The notes: a model not told the origin generated them from the sequence alone. DNA of 64,000 bases from Paratinospora sagittata (GCA_035771175.1 JAYMFD010001077.1:124001-188000), one strand, 5' to 3'. Positions 1 through 9,699 are shown, numbered from the stretch's first letter. Program-made: numbers and translations.

Positions 1-68
1 GAGTTTGGAAGGGAGTTCCGACGGGAGGGAAAAAAAAGAAGGAAAGAGAACGAAAGAAAAAATAAAGG
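1..68. other. Partial 5S spacer at left edge
   Basis: The last 68 bp of a spacer: the end of the gene-distal region, the polypurine tract and the T-run terminator (seen as A-runs on the plus strand) belonging to copy 1. The previous gene lies outside the window. Confidence 0.95.
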
Positions 69-188
69 AGGGGTGCAACACGAGGACTTCCCAGGAGGTC
101 ACCCATCCTAGTACAACTCTCGCCCAAGCACGCTTCACTGCGGAGTTCTGATGGGATCCGGTGCATTAGTGCTGGTATGATCGCACCC
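69..188 (-). rRNA. 5S rRNA: 5S rRNA gene, copy 1
   Basis: Full 120 bp. Differences: A74T and T53G (box A). The base run just 3' of the gene reads CCTTTATTTTTT, so the first T-run is one T shorter than usual. Confidence 0.96.
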
Positions 189-499
189 ATGAGATACGCG
201 ACGGAAAACGTATTTAAATGGTGAGATACAGGGAGCAGTTTGCGGCTAGTAGATCTCGTAAAGGCACCGAAAATGAAAAAAAAATGCACCGAAAACGGAC
301 ATCGGTAGAAAAAGTTACTACCCGTAGAACCAAGACGCAGCAGGTAGCGTTTTTCCTGTTTTTATTATATTTTCGCGGCGTTGGATAACGTAAAATAGCA
401 ACTGTCAAGAACGAAAGACAAAATCGGTGAAAGAGTTTGAAAGGGAGTTCCGACGGGAGGGAAAAAAAGAAGGAAAGAGAACGAAAGAAAAAATAAAAG

Positions 500-619
500 A
501 GGGGTGCAACACGAGGACTTCCCAGGAGGTCACCCATCCTAGTACTACTCTCGCCCAAGCACGCTTACCTGCGGAGTTCTGATGGGATCCGGTGCATTAG
601 TGCTGGTATGATCGCACCC
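500..619 (-). rRNA. 5S rRNA: 5S rRNA gene, copy 2
   Basis: Full 120 bp. Single difference: T52G in box A. Its TATA-like element is at 642-649 and its T-run terminator at 488-498. Confidence 0.97.
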
Positions 620-931
620 ATGAGATACGCGACGGAAAACGTATTTAAATGGTGAGATAAAGGGAGCAGTTTGCGGCTAGTAGATCTCGTAAAGGCACCG
701 AAAATGAAAAAAAAGTGCACCGAAAACGGACATCGGTAGAAAAAGTTAGTGCCCGTAGAACCAAGACGCAGCAGGTAGCGTTTTTCCTGTTTTTATTATA
801 TTTTCGCGGCGTTGGATAACGTAAAATAGCAACTGTCAAGAACGAAAGACAAAATCGGTGAAAGAGTTTGAAAGGGAGTTCCGACGGGAGGGAAAAAAAA
901 GAAGGAAAGAGAACGAAAGAAAAAATAAAAG

Positions 932-1051
932 AGGGGTGCAACACGAGGACTTCCTAGGAGGTCACCCATCCTAGTACTACTCTCGCCCAAGCACGCTTAC
1001 CTGCGGAGTTCTGATGGGATCCGGTGCATTAGTGCTGGTATGATCGCACCC
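932..1051 (-). rRNA. 5S rRNA: 5S rRNA gene, copy 3
   Basis: Full 120 bp. Differences: G97A (last base of box C) and T52G (box A). Confidence 0.97.
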
Positions 1052-1362
1052 ATGAGATACGCGACGGAAAACGTATTTAAATGGTGAGATACAGGGAGCA
1101 GTTTGCGGCTAGTAGATCTCGTAAAGGCACCGAAAATGAAAAAAAGTGCACCGCAAACGGACATCGGTAGAAAAAGTTACTGCCCGTAGAACCAAGACGC
1201 AGCAGGTAGTGTTTTTCCTGTTTTTATTATATTTTCGCGGCGTTGGATAACGTAAAATAGCAACTGTCAATAACGAAAGACAAAATCGGTGAGAGAGTTT
1301 GAAAGGGAGTTCCGACGGGAGGGAAAAAAAAGAAGGAAAGAGAACGAAAGTAAAAATAAAAG

Positions 1363-1482
1363 AGGGGTGCAACACGAGGACTTCCCAGGAGGTCACCCAT
1401 CCTAGTACTACTCTCGCCCAAGCACGCTTAACTGCGGAGTTCTAATAGGATCCGGTGCATTAGTGCTGGTATAATCGCACCC
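1363..1482 (-). rRNA. 5S rRNA: 5S rRNA gene, copy 4
   Basis: Full 120 bp. Differences: C39T, C36T and C10T, all C-to-T in the RNA sense, the direction expected from deamination of methylated cytosine. Promoter flank reads ATTAG instead of ATGAG on the plus strand. Confidence 0.96.
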
Positions 1483-1797
1483 ATTAGATACGCGACGGAA
1501 AACGTATTTAAATGGTGAGATACAGGGAGCAGTTTGCGGCTAGTAGATCTCGTAAAGGCACCGAAAATGAAAAAAAAAAGTGCACCGAAAATGGACATCG
1601 GTAGAAAAAGTTACTGACCGTAGAACCAAGACGCAGCAGGTAGCGTTTTTCCTGTTTTTATTATATTTTCGCGGCGTTGGATAACGTAAAATAGCAACTG
1701 TCAAGAACGAAAGACAAAATCGGTGAGAGAGTTTGAAAGGGAGTTCCGACGGGAGGGAAAAAAAAAGAAGGAAAGAGAACGAAAGAAAAAATAAAAG

Positions 1798-1917
1798 AGG
1801 GGTGCAACACGAGGACTTCCCAGGAGGTCACCAATCCTAGTACTACTCTCGCCCAAGCACGCTTAACTGCGGAGTTCTGATGGGATCCGGTGCATTAGTG
1901 CTGGTATGATCGCACCC
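1798..1917 (-). rRNA. 5S rRNA: 5S rRNA gene, copy 5
   Basis: Full 120 bp. Single difference: G85T in box C. The step from copy 4 is 435 bp, the longest seen, owing to longer A-runs in the spacer. Confidence 0.97.
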
Positions 1918-2229
1918 ATGAGATACGCGACGGAAAACGTATTTAAATGGTGAGATACATGGAGCAGTTTGCGGCTAGTAGATCTCGTAATGGCACCAAA
2001 AATGAAAAAAAAGTGCACCGAAAACGGACATCGGTAGAAAAAGTTACTGCCCGTAAAACCAAGACGCAGCAAGTAGCGTTTTTCCTGTTTTTATTATATT
2101 TTCGCGGCGTTGGATAACGTAAAATAGCAACTGTCAAGAACGAAAGACAAAATCGGTGAGAGAGTTTGAAAGGGAGTTCCGACGGGAGGGAAAAAAAAGA
2201 AGGAAAAAGAACGAAAGAAAAAATAAAAG

Positions 2230-2349
2230 AGGGATGCAACACGAGGACTTCCCAGGAGGTCACCCATCCTAGTACTACTCTCGGCCAAGCACGCTTAACT
2301 GCGGAGTTCTGATGGGATCCGGCGCATTAGTGCTGGTATGATCGCACCC
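2230..2349 (-). rRNA. 5S rRNA: 5S rRNA gene, copy 6
   Basis: Full 120 bp. Differences: C116T (helix I, leaves a G-U pair with G3), G66C and A27G. Confidence 0.96.
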
Positions 2350-2661
2350 ATGAGGTACGCGACGGAAAACGTATTTAAATGGTGAGATACAGGGAGCAGT
2401 TTGCGGCCTGTAGATCTCGTAAAGGCACCGAAAATGATAAAAAAGTGCACCGAAAATGGACATCGGTAGAAAAAGTTACTGCCCGTAGAACCAAGACGCA
2501 GCAGGTAGCGTTTTTCCTGTTTTTATTATATTTTCGCGGCGTTGGATAACGTAAAATAGCAACTGTCAAGAACGAAAGACAAAATCGGTGAGAGAGTTTG
2601 AAAGGGTGTTCCGACGGGAGGGAAAAAAAAGAAGGAAAGAAAACGAATAAAAAAATAAAAG

Positions 2662-2781
2662 AGGGGTGCAACACGACGACTTCCCAGGAGGTCACCCATC
2701 CTAGTACTACTCTCGCCCATGCACGCTTAACTGCGGAGTTCTAATAGGATCCGGTGCATTAGTGCTGGTATGATCACACCC
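2662..2781 (-). rRNA. 5S rRNA: 5S rRNA gene, copy 7
   Basis: Full 120 bp. Differences: C105G, T62A (box A), C39T, C36T and C6T (helix I wobble). Carries T62A without T59C, an intermediate of the common two-base box A variant. Confidence 0.96.
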
Positions 2782-3093
2782 ATGAGATACGCGACGGAAA
2801 ACGTATTTAAATGGTGAGATACAGGGAGCTGTTTGTGGCTAGTAGATCTCGTAAAGGAACCGAAAATTAAAAAAAGGTGCACCGAAAATGGACATCGGTA
2901 GAAAAAGTTACTGCCCGTAGAACCAAGACGCAGCAGGTAGCCTTTTTTCTGTTTTTATTATATTTTCGCGGCGTTGGATAACGTAAAATAGCAACTGTAA
3001 AGAACGAAAGACAAAATCGGTGAGAGAGTTTGAAAGGGAGTTCCGACGGGAGGGAAAAAAAAGAAGGAAAGAGAACGAAAGAAAAAATAAAAG

Positions 3094-3213
3094 AGGGGTG
3101 CAACACGAGGACTTCCCAGGAGGTCACCCATCCTAGTACTACTCTCGCCCATGCGCGCTTAACTGCGGAGTTCTGATGGGATCCGGTGCAATAGTGCTGG
3201 TATGATCGCACCC
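3094..3213 (-). rRNA. 5S rRNA: 5S rRNA gene, copy 8
   Basis: Full 120 bp. Differences: T62A and T59C (both box A) and A23T. First copy in the window with the two-base box A variant. Confidence 0.96.
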
Positions 3214-3525
3214 ATGACTTACGCGACGGAAAACGTATTTAAAAGGTGAGATACAGGGAGCAGTTTGCGGCTAGTAGATCTCGTAAAGGCACCGAAAATG
3301 AAAAAAAAAGTGCACCGAAAAGGGACATCGGTAGAAAAAGTTACTGCCCGTAGAACCAAGACGCAGCAGGTAGCGTTTTTCCTGTTTTTATTATATTTTC
3401 GCGGCGTTGGATAACGTAAAATAGCAACTGTCAAGAACGAAAGACAAAATCGGTGAGAGAGTTTGAAAGGGAGTTCCGACGGGAGGGAAAAAAAGAAGGA
3501 AAGAGAACGAAAGAAAAAATAAAAG

Positions 3526-3645
3526 AGGGGTGCAACACGAGGACTTCCCAGGAGGTCACCCATCCTAGTACTACTCTCGCCCAAGCACGCTTCCCTGCGG
3601 AGTTCTGATGGGATCCGGTGCATTAGTGCTGGTATGATTGCACCC
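3526..3645 (-). rRNA. 5S rRNA: 5S rRNA gene, copy 9
   Basis: Full 120 bp. Differences: T53G and T52G (box A) and G7A. The TATA-like element is altered (see 3668-3675). Starts the first 3,027-bp higher-order unit. Confidence 0.96.
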
Positions 3646-3667
3646 ATGAGATACGCGACGGAAAACG

Positions 3668-3675
3668 TATTTCAA
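3668..3675 (-). promoter_or_regulatory. Altered TATA-like element of copy 9
   Basis: Reads TTGAAATA instead of TTTAAATA on the transcribed orientation, one change in the -30 to -23 element. Confidence 0.7.
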
Positions 3676-3911
3676 TGGTGAGATACAGGGAGCAGTTTGC
3701 GGCTAGTAGATCTCGTAAAGGCACAGAAAATGAAAAAAAAGTGCACCGAAAACGGACATCGGTAGAAAAAGTTACTGCCCGTAAAACCAAGACGCAGCAG
3801 GTAGCGTTTTTCCTGTTTTTATTATATTTTCGCGGCGTTGGATAACGTAAAATAGCAACTGTCAAGAACGAAAGACAAAATCGGTGAGAGATTTTGAAAG
3901 GGAGTTCCGAC

Positions 3912-3957
3912 GGGAGGGAAAAAAAAGAAGGAAAAAGAACGAAAGAAAAAATAAAAG
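3912..3957. repeat. Polypurine-polypyrimidine tract in the spacer (reference unit)
   Basis: On the plus strand 3912-3957 is all purine except C3940 and T3952. It includes a GGGAGGG followed by an A-run. The tract recurs before each gene. The A-run length changes between families. Its pyrimidine strand continues the terminator T-runs. Confidence 0.85.
3946..3956 (-). terminator. RNA polymerase III T-run terminator of copy 10
   Basis: In the direction of transcription the gene end CACCCCT is followed by C, TTTT, A and TTTTTT. Runs of four or more T are the RNA polymerase III stop signal. The same two-run arrangement follows nearly all copies. The distal run backs up the first one where the first is broken (copies 103, 111, 127, 136, 145). 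Confidence 0.88.
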
Positions 3958-3980
3958 AGGGGTGCAACACGAGGACTTCC

Positions 3981-3998
3981 CAGGAGGTCACCCATCCT
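3981..3998 (-). promoter_or_regulatory. Box C of the internal 5S promoter (reference copy)
   Basis: RNA positions 80-97, reading AGGATGGGTGACCTCCTG. In plants and other eukaryotes this is the main TFIIIA contact. It is intact here. Families elsewhere in the array carry A83T, G85T, or T84A with G82A inside it. Confidence 0.85.
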
Positions 3999-4005
3999 AG
4001 TACTA

Positions 4006-4011
4006 CTCTCG
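4006..4011 (-). promoter_or_regulatory. Intermediate element of the internal promoter (reference copy)
   Basis: RNA positions 67-72, reading CGAGAG. Intact here. A71G occurs in the families of copies 32 and 34, C67A in copy 30 and G72T in copy 31. Confidence 0.8.
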
Positions 4012-4013
4012 CC

Positions 4014-4028
4014 CAAGCACGCTTAACT
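4014..4028 (-). promoter_or_regulatory. Box A of the internal 5S promoter (reference copy)
   Basis: RNA positions 50-64, reading AGTTAAGCGTGCTTG. Box A positions TFIIIA and TFIIIC. In 64 of the 146 full-length genes it reads GCGCGCATG in place of GCGTGCTTG (T59C plus T62A). Confidence 0.85.
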
Positions 4029-4099
4029 GCGGAGTTCTGATGGGATCCGGTGCATTAGTGCTGGTATGATCGCACCCATGAGATACGCGACGGAAAACG

Positions 4100-4107
4100 T
4101 ATTTAAA
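4100..4107 (-). promoter_or_regulatory. TATA-like upstream element of copy 10
   Basis: Minus strand TTTAAATA at -30 to -23, where plant 5S genes carry a TATA-like box that sets the start site. A GC pair lies at -11/-10 (4087-4088). Position -1 is T, where many plant 5S genes have C. The element sits at the same place, 23-30 bp right of the gene, in nearly every unit. Confidence 0.78.
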
Positions 4108-4152
4108 TGGTGAGATACAGGGAGCAGTTTGCGGCTAGTAGATCTCGTAAAG

Positions 4153-4184
4153 GCACCGAAAATGAAAAAAAAGTGCACCGAAAA
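4153..4184. repeat. Short direct repeat within the spacer (reference unit)
   Basis: GCACCGAAAA occurs at 4153-4162 and again at 4175-4184, a 22-bp step with an A-run between. The pair is kept in most units. The second copy is GCAACGAAAA in the spacers to the right of copies 31, 46, 52, 60, 73 and 87. Confidence 0.8.
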
Positions 4185-4389
4185 TGGACATCGGTAGAAA
4201 AAGTTACTGCCCGTAAAACCAAGACGCAGCAGGTAGCGTTTTTCCTGTTTTTATTATATTTTCGCGGCGTTGGATAACGTAAAATAGCAACTGTCAAGAA
4301 CGAAAGACAAAATCGGTGAGAGAGTTTGAAAGGGAGTTCCGACGGGAGGGAAAAAAAAGAAGGAAAAAGAACGAAAGAAAAAATAAAAG

Positions 4390-4509
4390 AGGGGTGCAAC
4401 ACGAGGAATTCCCAGGAGGTCACCCATCCTAGTACTACTCTCGCCCAAGCACGCTTAACTGCTGAGTTCTAATAGGATCCGGTGCATTAGTGCTGGTATA
4501 ATCGCACCC
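4390..4509 (-). rRNA. 5S rRNA: 5S rRNA gene, copy 11
   Basis: Full 120 bp. Differences: G102T (creates GAATTC on the DNA), C47A (breaks G30-C47 in helix III), C39T, C36T and C10T. One of the more damaged full-length copies. Confidence 0.95.
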
Positions 4510-4823
4510 ATTAGATACGCGACGGAAAACGTATTTAAATGGTGAGATACAGGGAGCAGTTTGCGGCTAGTAGATCTCGTAAAGGCACCGAAAATGAAAA
4601 AAAAAGTGCACCGAAAATGGACATCGGTAGAAAAAGTTACTGACCGTAGAACCAAGACGCAGCAGGTAGCGTTTTTCCTGTTTTTATTATATTTTCGCGG
4701 CGTTGGATAACGTAAAATAGCAACTGTCAAGAACGAAAGACAAAATCGGTGAGAGAGTTTGAAAGGGAGTTCCGACGGGAGGGAAAAAAAAAGAAGGAAA
4801 GAGAACGAAAGAAAAAATAAAAG

Positions 4824-4943
4824 AGGGGTGCAACACGAGGACTTCCCAGGAGGTCACCAATCCTAGTACTACTCTCGCCCAAGCACGCTTAACTGCGGAG
4901 TTCTGATGGGATCCGGTGCATTAGTGCTGGTATGATCGCACCC
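4824..4943 (-). rRNA. 5S rRNA: 5S rRNA gene, copy 12
   Basis: Full 120 bp. Single difference: G85T (box C), the same allele as copy 5. Confidence 0.97.
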
Positions 4944-5255
4944 ATGAGATACGCGACGGAAAACGTATTTAAATGGTGAGATACAGGGAGCAGTTTGCGG
5001 CTAGTAGATCTCGTAATGGCACCAAAAATGAAAAAAAAGTGCACCGAAAACGGACATCGGTAGAAAAAGTTACTGCCCGTAAAACCAAGACGCAGCAAGT
5101 AGCGTTTTTCCTGTTTTTATTATATTTTCGCGGCGTTGGATAACGTAAAATAGCAACTGTCAAGAACGAAAGACAAAATCGGTGAGAGAGTTTGAAAGGG
5201 AGTTCCGACGGGAGGGAAAAAAAAGAAGGAAAAAGAACGAAAGAAAAAATAAAAG

Positions 5256-5375
5256 AGGGGTGCAACACGAGGACTTCCCAGGAGGTCACCCATCCTAGTA
5301 CTACTCTCGCCCATGCACGCTTAACTGCGGAGTTCTAATGGGATCCGGTGCATTAGTGCTGGTATGATCACACCC
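5256..5375 (-). rRNA. 5S rRNA: 5S rRNA gene, copy 13
   Basis: Full 120 bp. Differences: T62A (box A), C39T and C6T (helix I wobble). Confidence 0.96.
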
Positions 5376-5687
5376 ATGAGATACGCGACGGAAAACGTAT
5401 TTAAATGGTGAGATACAGGGAGCTGTTTGTGGCTAGTAGATCTCGTAAAGGAACCGAAAATGAAAAAAAGGTGCACCGAAAATGGTCATCGGTAGAAAAA
5501 GTTACTGCCCGTAGAACCAAGACGCAGCAGGTAGCCTTTTTTCTGTTTTTATTATATTTTCGCGGCGTTGGATAACGTAAAATAGCAACTGTAAAGAACG
5601 AAAGACAAAATCGGTGAGAGAGTTTGAAAGGGAGTTCTGACGGGAGGGAAAAAAAAGAAGGAAAGAGAACGAAAGAAAAAATAAAAG

Positions 5688-5807
5688 AGGGGTGCAACAC
5701 GAGGACTTCCCAGGAGGTCACCCATCCTAGTACTACTCTCGCCCATGCGCGCTTAACTGCGGAGTTCTGATGGGATCCGGTGCAATAGTGCTGGTATGAT
5801 CGCACCC
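5688..5807 (-). rRNA. 5S rRNA: 5S rRNA gene, copy 14
   Basis: Full 120 bp. Differences: T62A, T59C and A23T, as in copy 8. The promoter flank has ACTTACGC where most have AGATACGC. Confidence 0.96.
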
Positions 5808-6120
5808 ATGACTTACGCAACGGAAAACGTATTTAAAAGGTGAGATACATGGAGCAGTTTGCGGCTAGTAGATCTCGTAAAGGCACCGAAAATGAAAAAA
5901 AAAGTGCACCGAAAAGGGACATCGGTAGAAAAAGTTACTGCCCGTAGAACCAAGACGCAGCAGGTAGCGTTTTTCCTGTTTTTATTATATTTTCGCGGCG
6001 TTGGATAACGTAAAATAGCAACTGTCAAGAACGAAAGACAAAATCGGTGAGAGAGTTTGAAAGGGAGTTCCGACGGGAGGGAAAAAAAAGAAGGAAAAAG
6101 AACGAAAGAAAAAATAAAAG

Positions 6121-6240
6121 AGGGGTGCAACACGAGGAATTCCCAGGAGGTCACCCATCCTAGTACTACTCTCGGCCAAGCACGCTTAACTGCGGAGTTC
6201 TGATGGGATCCGGCGCATTAGTGCTGGTATGATCACACCC
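6121..6240 (-). rRNA. 5S rRNA: 5S rRNA gene, copy 15
   Basis: Full 120 bp. Differences: G102T, G66C, A27G and C6T. Altered TATA-like element at 6263-6270. Confidence 0.96.
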
Positions 6241-6262
6241 ATGAGATACGCGACGGAAAACG

Positions 6263-6270
6263 TATTTCAA
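6263..6270 (-). promoter_or_regulatory. Altered TATA-like element of copy 15
   Basis: TTGAAATA, same change as copy 9. Confidence 0.7.
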
Positions 6271-6552
6271 TGGTGAGATACAGGGAGCTGTTTGTGGCTA
6301 GTAGATCTCGTAAAGGAACCGAAAATGAAAAAAAGGTGCACCGAAAATGGACATCGGTAGAAAAAGTTACTGCCCGTAGAACCAAGACGCAGCAGGTAGC
6401 GTTTTTCCTGTTTTTATTATATTTTCGCGGCGTTGGATAACGTAAAATAGCAACTGTCAAGAACGAAAGACAAAATCGGTGAGCGAGTTTGAAAGGGAGT
6501 TCCGACGGGAGGGAAAAAAAAGAAGGAAAGAGAACGAAAGAAAAAATAAAAG

Positions 6553-6672
6553 AGGGGTGCAACACGAGGACTTCCCAGGAGGTCACCCATCCTAGTACTA
6601 CTCTCGCCCAAGCACGCTTCCCTGCGGAGTTCTGATGGGATCCGGTGCATTAGTGCTGGTATGATTGCACCC
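6553..6672 (-). rRNA. 5S rRNA: 5S rRNA gene, copy 16
   Basis: Full 120 bp. T53G, T52G (box A) and G7A, same as copy 9. Altered TATA-like element at 6695-6702. Confidence 0.96.
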
Positions 6673-6694
6673 ATGAGATACGCGACGGAAAACG

Positions 6695-6702
6695 TATTTC
6701 AA
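6695..6702 (-). promoter_or_regulatory. Altered TATA-like element of copy 16
   Basis: TTGAAATA, inherited with the 3,027-bp repeat. Confidence 0.7.
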
Positions 6703-6984
6703 TGGTGAGATACAGGGAGCAGTTTGCGGCTAGTAGATCTCGTAAAGGCACAGAAAATGAAAAAAAAGTGCACCGAAAACGGACATCGGTAGAAAAAGTT
6801 ACTGCCCGTAAAACCAAGACGCAGCAGGTAGCGTTTTTCCTGTTTTTATTATATTTTCGCGGCGTTGGATAACGTAAAATAGCAACTGTCAAGAACGAAA
6901 GACAAAATCGGTGAGAGATTTTGAAAGGGAGTTCCGACGGGAGGGAAAAAAAAGAAGGAAAAAGAACGAAAGAAAAAATAAAAG

Positions 6985-7104
6985 AGGGGTGCAACACGAG
7001 GACTTCCCAGGAGGTCACCCATCCTAGTACTACTCTCGCCCAAGCACGCTTAACTGCGGAGTTCTGATGGGATCCGGTGCATTAGTGCTGGTATGATCGC
7101 ACCC
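6985..7104 (-). rRNA. 5S rRNA: 5S rRNA gene, copy 17
   Basis: Full 120 bp and identical to copy 10, so it also matches the plant consensus at every position. With copy 10 it is one of only two such genes, and the two are sisters in the 3,027-bp repeat. Confidence 0.98.
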
Positions 7105-7416
7105 ATGAGATACGCGACGGAAAACGTATTTAAATGGTGAGATACAGGGAGCAGTTTGCGGCTAGTAGATCTCGTAAAGGCACCGAAAATGAAAAAAAAG
7201 TGCACCGAAAATGGACATCGGTAGAAAAAGTTACTGCCCGTAAAACCAAGACGCAGCAGGTAGCGTTTTTCCTGTTTTTATTATATTTTCGCGGCGTTGG
7301 ATAACGTAAAATAGCAACTGTCAAGAACGAAAGACAAAATCGGTGAGAGAGTTTGAAAGGGAGTTCCGACGGGAGGGAAAAAAAAGAAGGAAAAAGAACG
7401 AAAGAAAAAATAAAAG

Positions 7417-7536
7417 AGGGGTGCAACACGAGGAATTCCCAGGAGGTCACCCATCCTAGTACTACTCTCGCCCAAGCACGCTTAACTGCTGAGTTCTAAT
7501 AGGATCCGGTGCATTAGTGCTGGTATAATCGCACCC
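7417..7536 (-). rRNA. 5S rRNA: 5S rRNA gene, copy 18
   Basis: Full 120 bp. G102T, C47A, C39T, C36T and C10T, identical to copy 11. Confidence 0.95.
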
Positions 7537-7850
7537 ATTAGATACGCGACGGAAAACGTATTTAAATGGTGAGATACAGGGAGCAGTTTGCGGCTAGTAG
7601 ATCTCGTAAAGGCACCGAAAATGAAAAAAAAAGTGCACCGAAAATGGACATCGGTAGAAAAAGTTACTGACCGTAGAACCAAGACGCAGCAGGTAGCGTT
7701 TTTCCTGTTTTTATTATATTTTCGCGGCGTTGGATAACGTAAAATAGCAACTGTCAAGAACGAAAGACAAAATCGGTGAGAGAGTTTGAAAGGGAGTTCC
7801 GACGGGAGGGAAAAAAAAAGAAGGAAAGAGAACGAAAGAAAAAATAAAAG

Positions 7851-7970
7851 AGGGGTGCAACACGAGGACTTCCCAGGAGGTCACCAATCCTAGTACTACT
7901 CTCGCCCAAGCACGCTTAACTGCGGAGTTCTGATGGGATCCGGTGCATTAGTGCTGGTATGATCGCACCC
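7851..7970 (-). rRNA. 5S rRNA: 5S rRNA gene, copy 19
   Basis: Full 120 bp. G85T (box C) only, sister of copy 12. Confidence 0.97.
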
Positions 7971-8282
7971 ATGAGATACGCGACGGAAAACGTATTTAAA
8001 TGGTGAGATACAGGGAGCAGTTTGCGGCTAGTAGATCTCGTAATGGCACCAAAAATGAAAAAAAAGTGCACCGAAAACGGACATCGGTAGAAAAAGTTAC
8101 TGCCCGTAAAACCAAGACGCAGCAAGTAGCGTTTTTCCTGTTTTTATTATATTTTCGCGGCGTTGGATAACGTAAAATAGCAACTGTCAAGAACGAAAGA
8201 CAAAATCGGTGAGAGAGTTTGAAAGGGAGTTCCGACGGGAGGGAAAAAAAAGAAGGAAAAAGAACGAAAGAAAAAATAAAAG

Positions 8283-8402
8283 AGGGGTGCAACACGAGGA
8301 CTTCCCAGGAGGTCACCCATCCTAGTACTACTCTCGCCCATGCACGCTTAACTGCGGAGTTCTAATGGGATCCGGTGCATTAGTGCTGGTATGATCACAC
8401 CC
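8283..8402 (-). rRNA. 5S rRNA: 5S rRNA gene, copy 20
   Basis: Full 120 bp. T62A, C39T and C6T, sister of copy 13. Confidence 0.96.
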
Positions 8403-8714
8403 ATGAGATACGCGACGGAAAACGTATTTAAATGGTGAGATACAGGGAGCTGTTTGTGGCTAGTAGATCTCGTAAAGGAACCGAAAATGAAAAAAAGGTG
8501 CACCGAAAATGGTCATCGGTAGAAAAAGTTACTGCCCGTAGAACCAAGACGCAGCAGGTAGCCTTTTTTCTGTTTTTATTATATTTTCGCGGCGTTGGAT
8601 AACGTAAAATAGCAACTGTAAAGAACGAAAGACAAAATCGGTGAGAGAGTTTGAAAGGGAGTTCCGACGGGAGGGAAAAAAAAGAAGGAAAGAGAACGAA
8701 AGAAAAAATAAAAG

Positions 8715-8834
8715 AGGGGTGCAACACGAGGACTTCCCAGGAGGTCACCCATCCTAGTACTACTCTCGCCCATGCGCGCTTAACTGCGGAGTTCTGATGG
8801 GATCCGGTGCAATAGTGCTGGTATGATCGCACCC
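8715..8834 (-). rRNA. 5S rRNA: 5S rRNA gene, copy 21
   Basis: Full 120 bp. T62A, T59C and A23T, sister of copy 14. Confidence 0.96.
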
Positions 8835-9147
8835 ATGACTTACGCAACGGAAAACGTATTTAAAAGGTGAGATACATGGAGCAGTTTGCGGCTAGTAGAT
8901 CTCGTAAAGGCACCGAAAATGAAAAAAAAAGTGCACCGAAAAGGGACATCGGTAGAAAAAGTTACTGCCCGTAGAACCAAGACGCAGCAGGTAGCGTTTT
9001 TCCTGTTTTTATTATATTTTCGCGGCGTTGGATAACGTAAAATAGCAACTGTCAAGAACGAAAGACAAAATCGGTGAGAGAGTTTGAAAGGGAGTTCCGA
9101 CGGGAGGGAAAAAAAAGAAGGAAAAAGAACGAAAGAAAAAATAAAAA

Positions 9148-9267
9148 AGGGGTGCAACACGAGGAATTCCCAGGAGGTCACCCATCCTAGTACTACTCTC
9201 GGCCAAGCACGCTTAACTGCGGAGTTCTGATGGGATCCGGCGCATTAGTGCTGGTATGATCACACCC
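9148..9267 (-). rRNA. 5S rRNA: 5S rRNA gene, copy 22
   Basis: Full 120 bp. G102T, G66C, A27G and C6T, sister of copy 15. The base after the 3' end is T rather than C, which lengthens the first T-run. Altered TATA-like element at 9290-9297. Confidence 0.96.
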
Positions 9268-9289
9268 ATGAGATACGCGACGGAAAACG

Positions 9290-9297
9290 TATTTCAA
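9290..9297 (-). promoter_or_regulatory. Altered TATA-like element of copy 22
   Basis: TTGAAATA, partner of the copy 15 element. Confidence 0.7.
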
Positions 9298-9579
9298 TGG
9301 TGAGATACAGGGAGCTGTTTGTGGCTAGTAGATCTCGTAAAGGAACCGAAAATGAAAAAAAGGTGCACCGAAAATGGACATCGGTAGAAAAAGTTACTGC
9401 CCGTAGAACCAAGACGCAGCAGGTAGCGTTTTTCCTGTTTTTATTATATTTTCGCGGCGTTGGATAACGTAAAATAGCAACTGTCAAGAACGAAAGACAA
9501 AATCGGTGAGCGAGTTTGAAAGGGAGTTCCGACGGGAGGGAAAAAAAAGAAGGAAAGAGAACGAAAGAAAAAATAAAAG

Positions 9580-9699
9580 AGGGGTGCAACACGAGGACTT
9601 CCCAGGAGGTCACCCATCCTAGTACTACTCTCGCCCATGCGCGCTTAACTGCGGAGTTCTGATGGGATCCGGTGCAATAGTGCTGGTATGATCGCACCC
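9580..9699 (-). rRNA. 5S rRNA: 5S rRNA gene, copy 23
   Basis: Full 120 bp. T62A, T59C and A23T. Resembles copy 8 rather than its positional partner copy 16, so the 3,027-bp repeat ends before this gene. Confidence 0.96.

Larger units (their letters stand above)
3958..4077 (-). rRNA. 5S rRNA: 5S rRNA gene, copy 10 (reference copy)
   Basis: This copy matches the flowering-plant 5S consensus, as I recall it, at all 120 positions and serves as the reference here. It encodes 5S rRNA, which joins the central protuberance of the large ribosomal subunit with ribosomal proteins L5 and L11. Transcription is by RNA polymerase III from internal elements that I can read directly: box A at RNA 50-64, intermediate element 67-72, box C 80-97. 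The 5' end GGGTGC pairs with GCACCC near the 3' end (helix I), and helices II and III can also be drawn. Ends were set by the plant consensus and by the T-run that starts two bases past the 3' end. A near-identical sister is copy 17, one 3,027-bp period away. Confidence 0.98.
4078..4389. other. 5S intergenic spacer (reference unit)
   Basis: All normal spacers in the window are variants of this 312-bp sequence. From left to right on the plus strand it holds: upstream promoter of copy 10 (4078-4107); a GC-mixed stretch; a short direct repeat (4153-4184); an AT-rich stretch around 4245-4262; a polypurine tract; and the terminator of copy 11. I see no open frame with real coding features, no tRNA and no transposon in it. 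Spacers vary mainly by single substitutions and by A-run length. Confidence 0.93.
3526..6552. repeat. 3,027-bp higher-order repeat, unit 1 (copies 9-15)
   Basis: Seven 5S units whose diagnostic substitutions recur in the same order 3,027 bp to the right (copies 16-22). Boundaries are set at gene starts and are approximate. Copies 8 and 15 differ, so the repeat does not extend further left. Confidence 0.92.
6553..9579. repeat. 3,027-bp higher-order repeat, unit 2 (copies 16-22)
   Basis: Near-identical to 3526-6552, with isolated changes such as 5638 (T) against 8665 (C). The spacer after copy 22 still matches the one after copy 15. Copy 23 then departs from copy 16. Confidence 0.92.
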
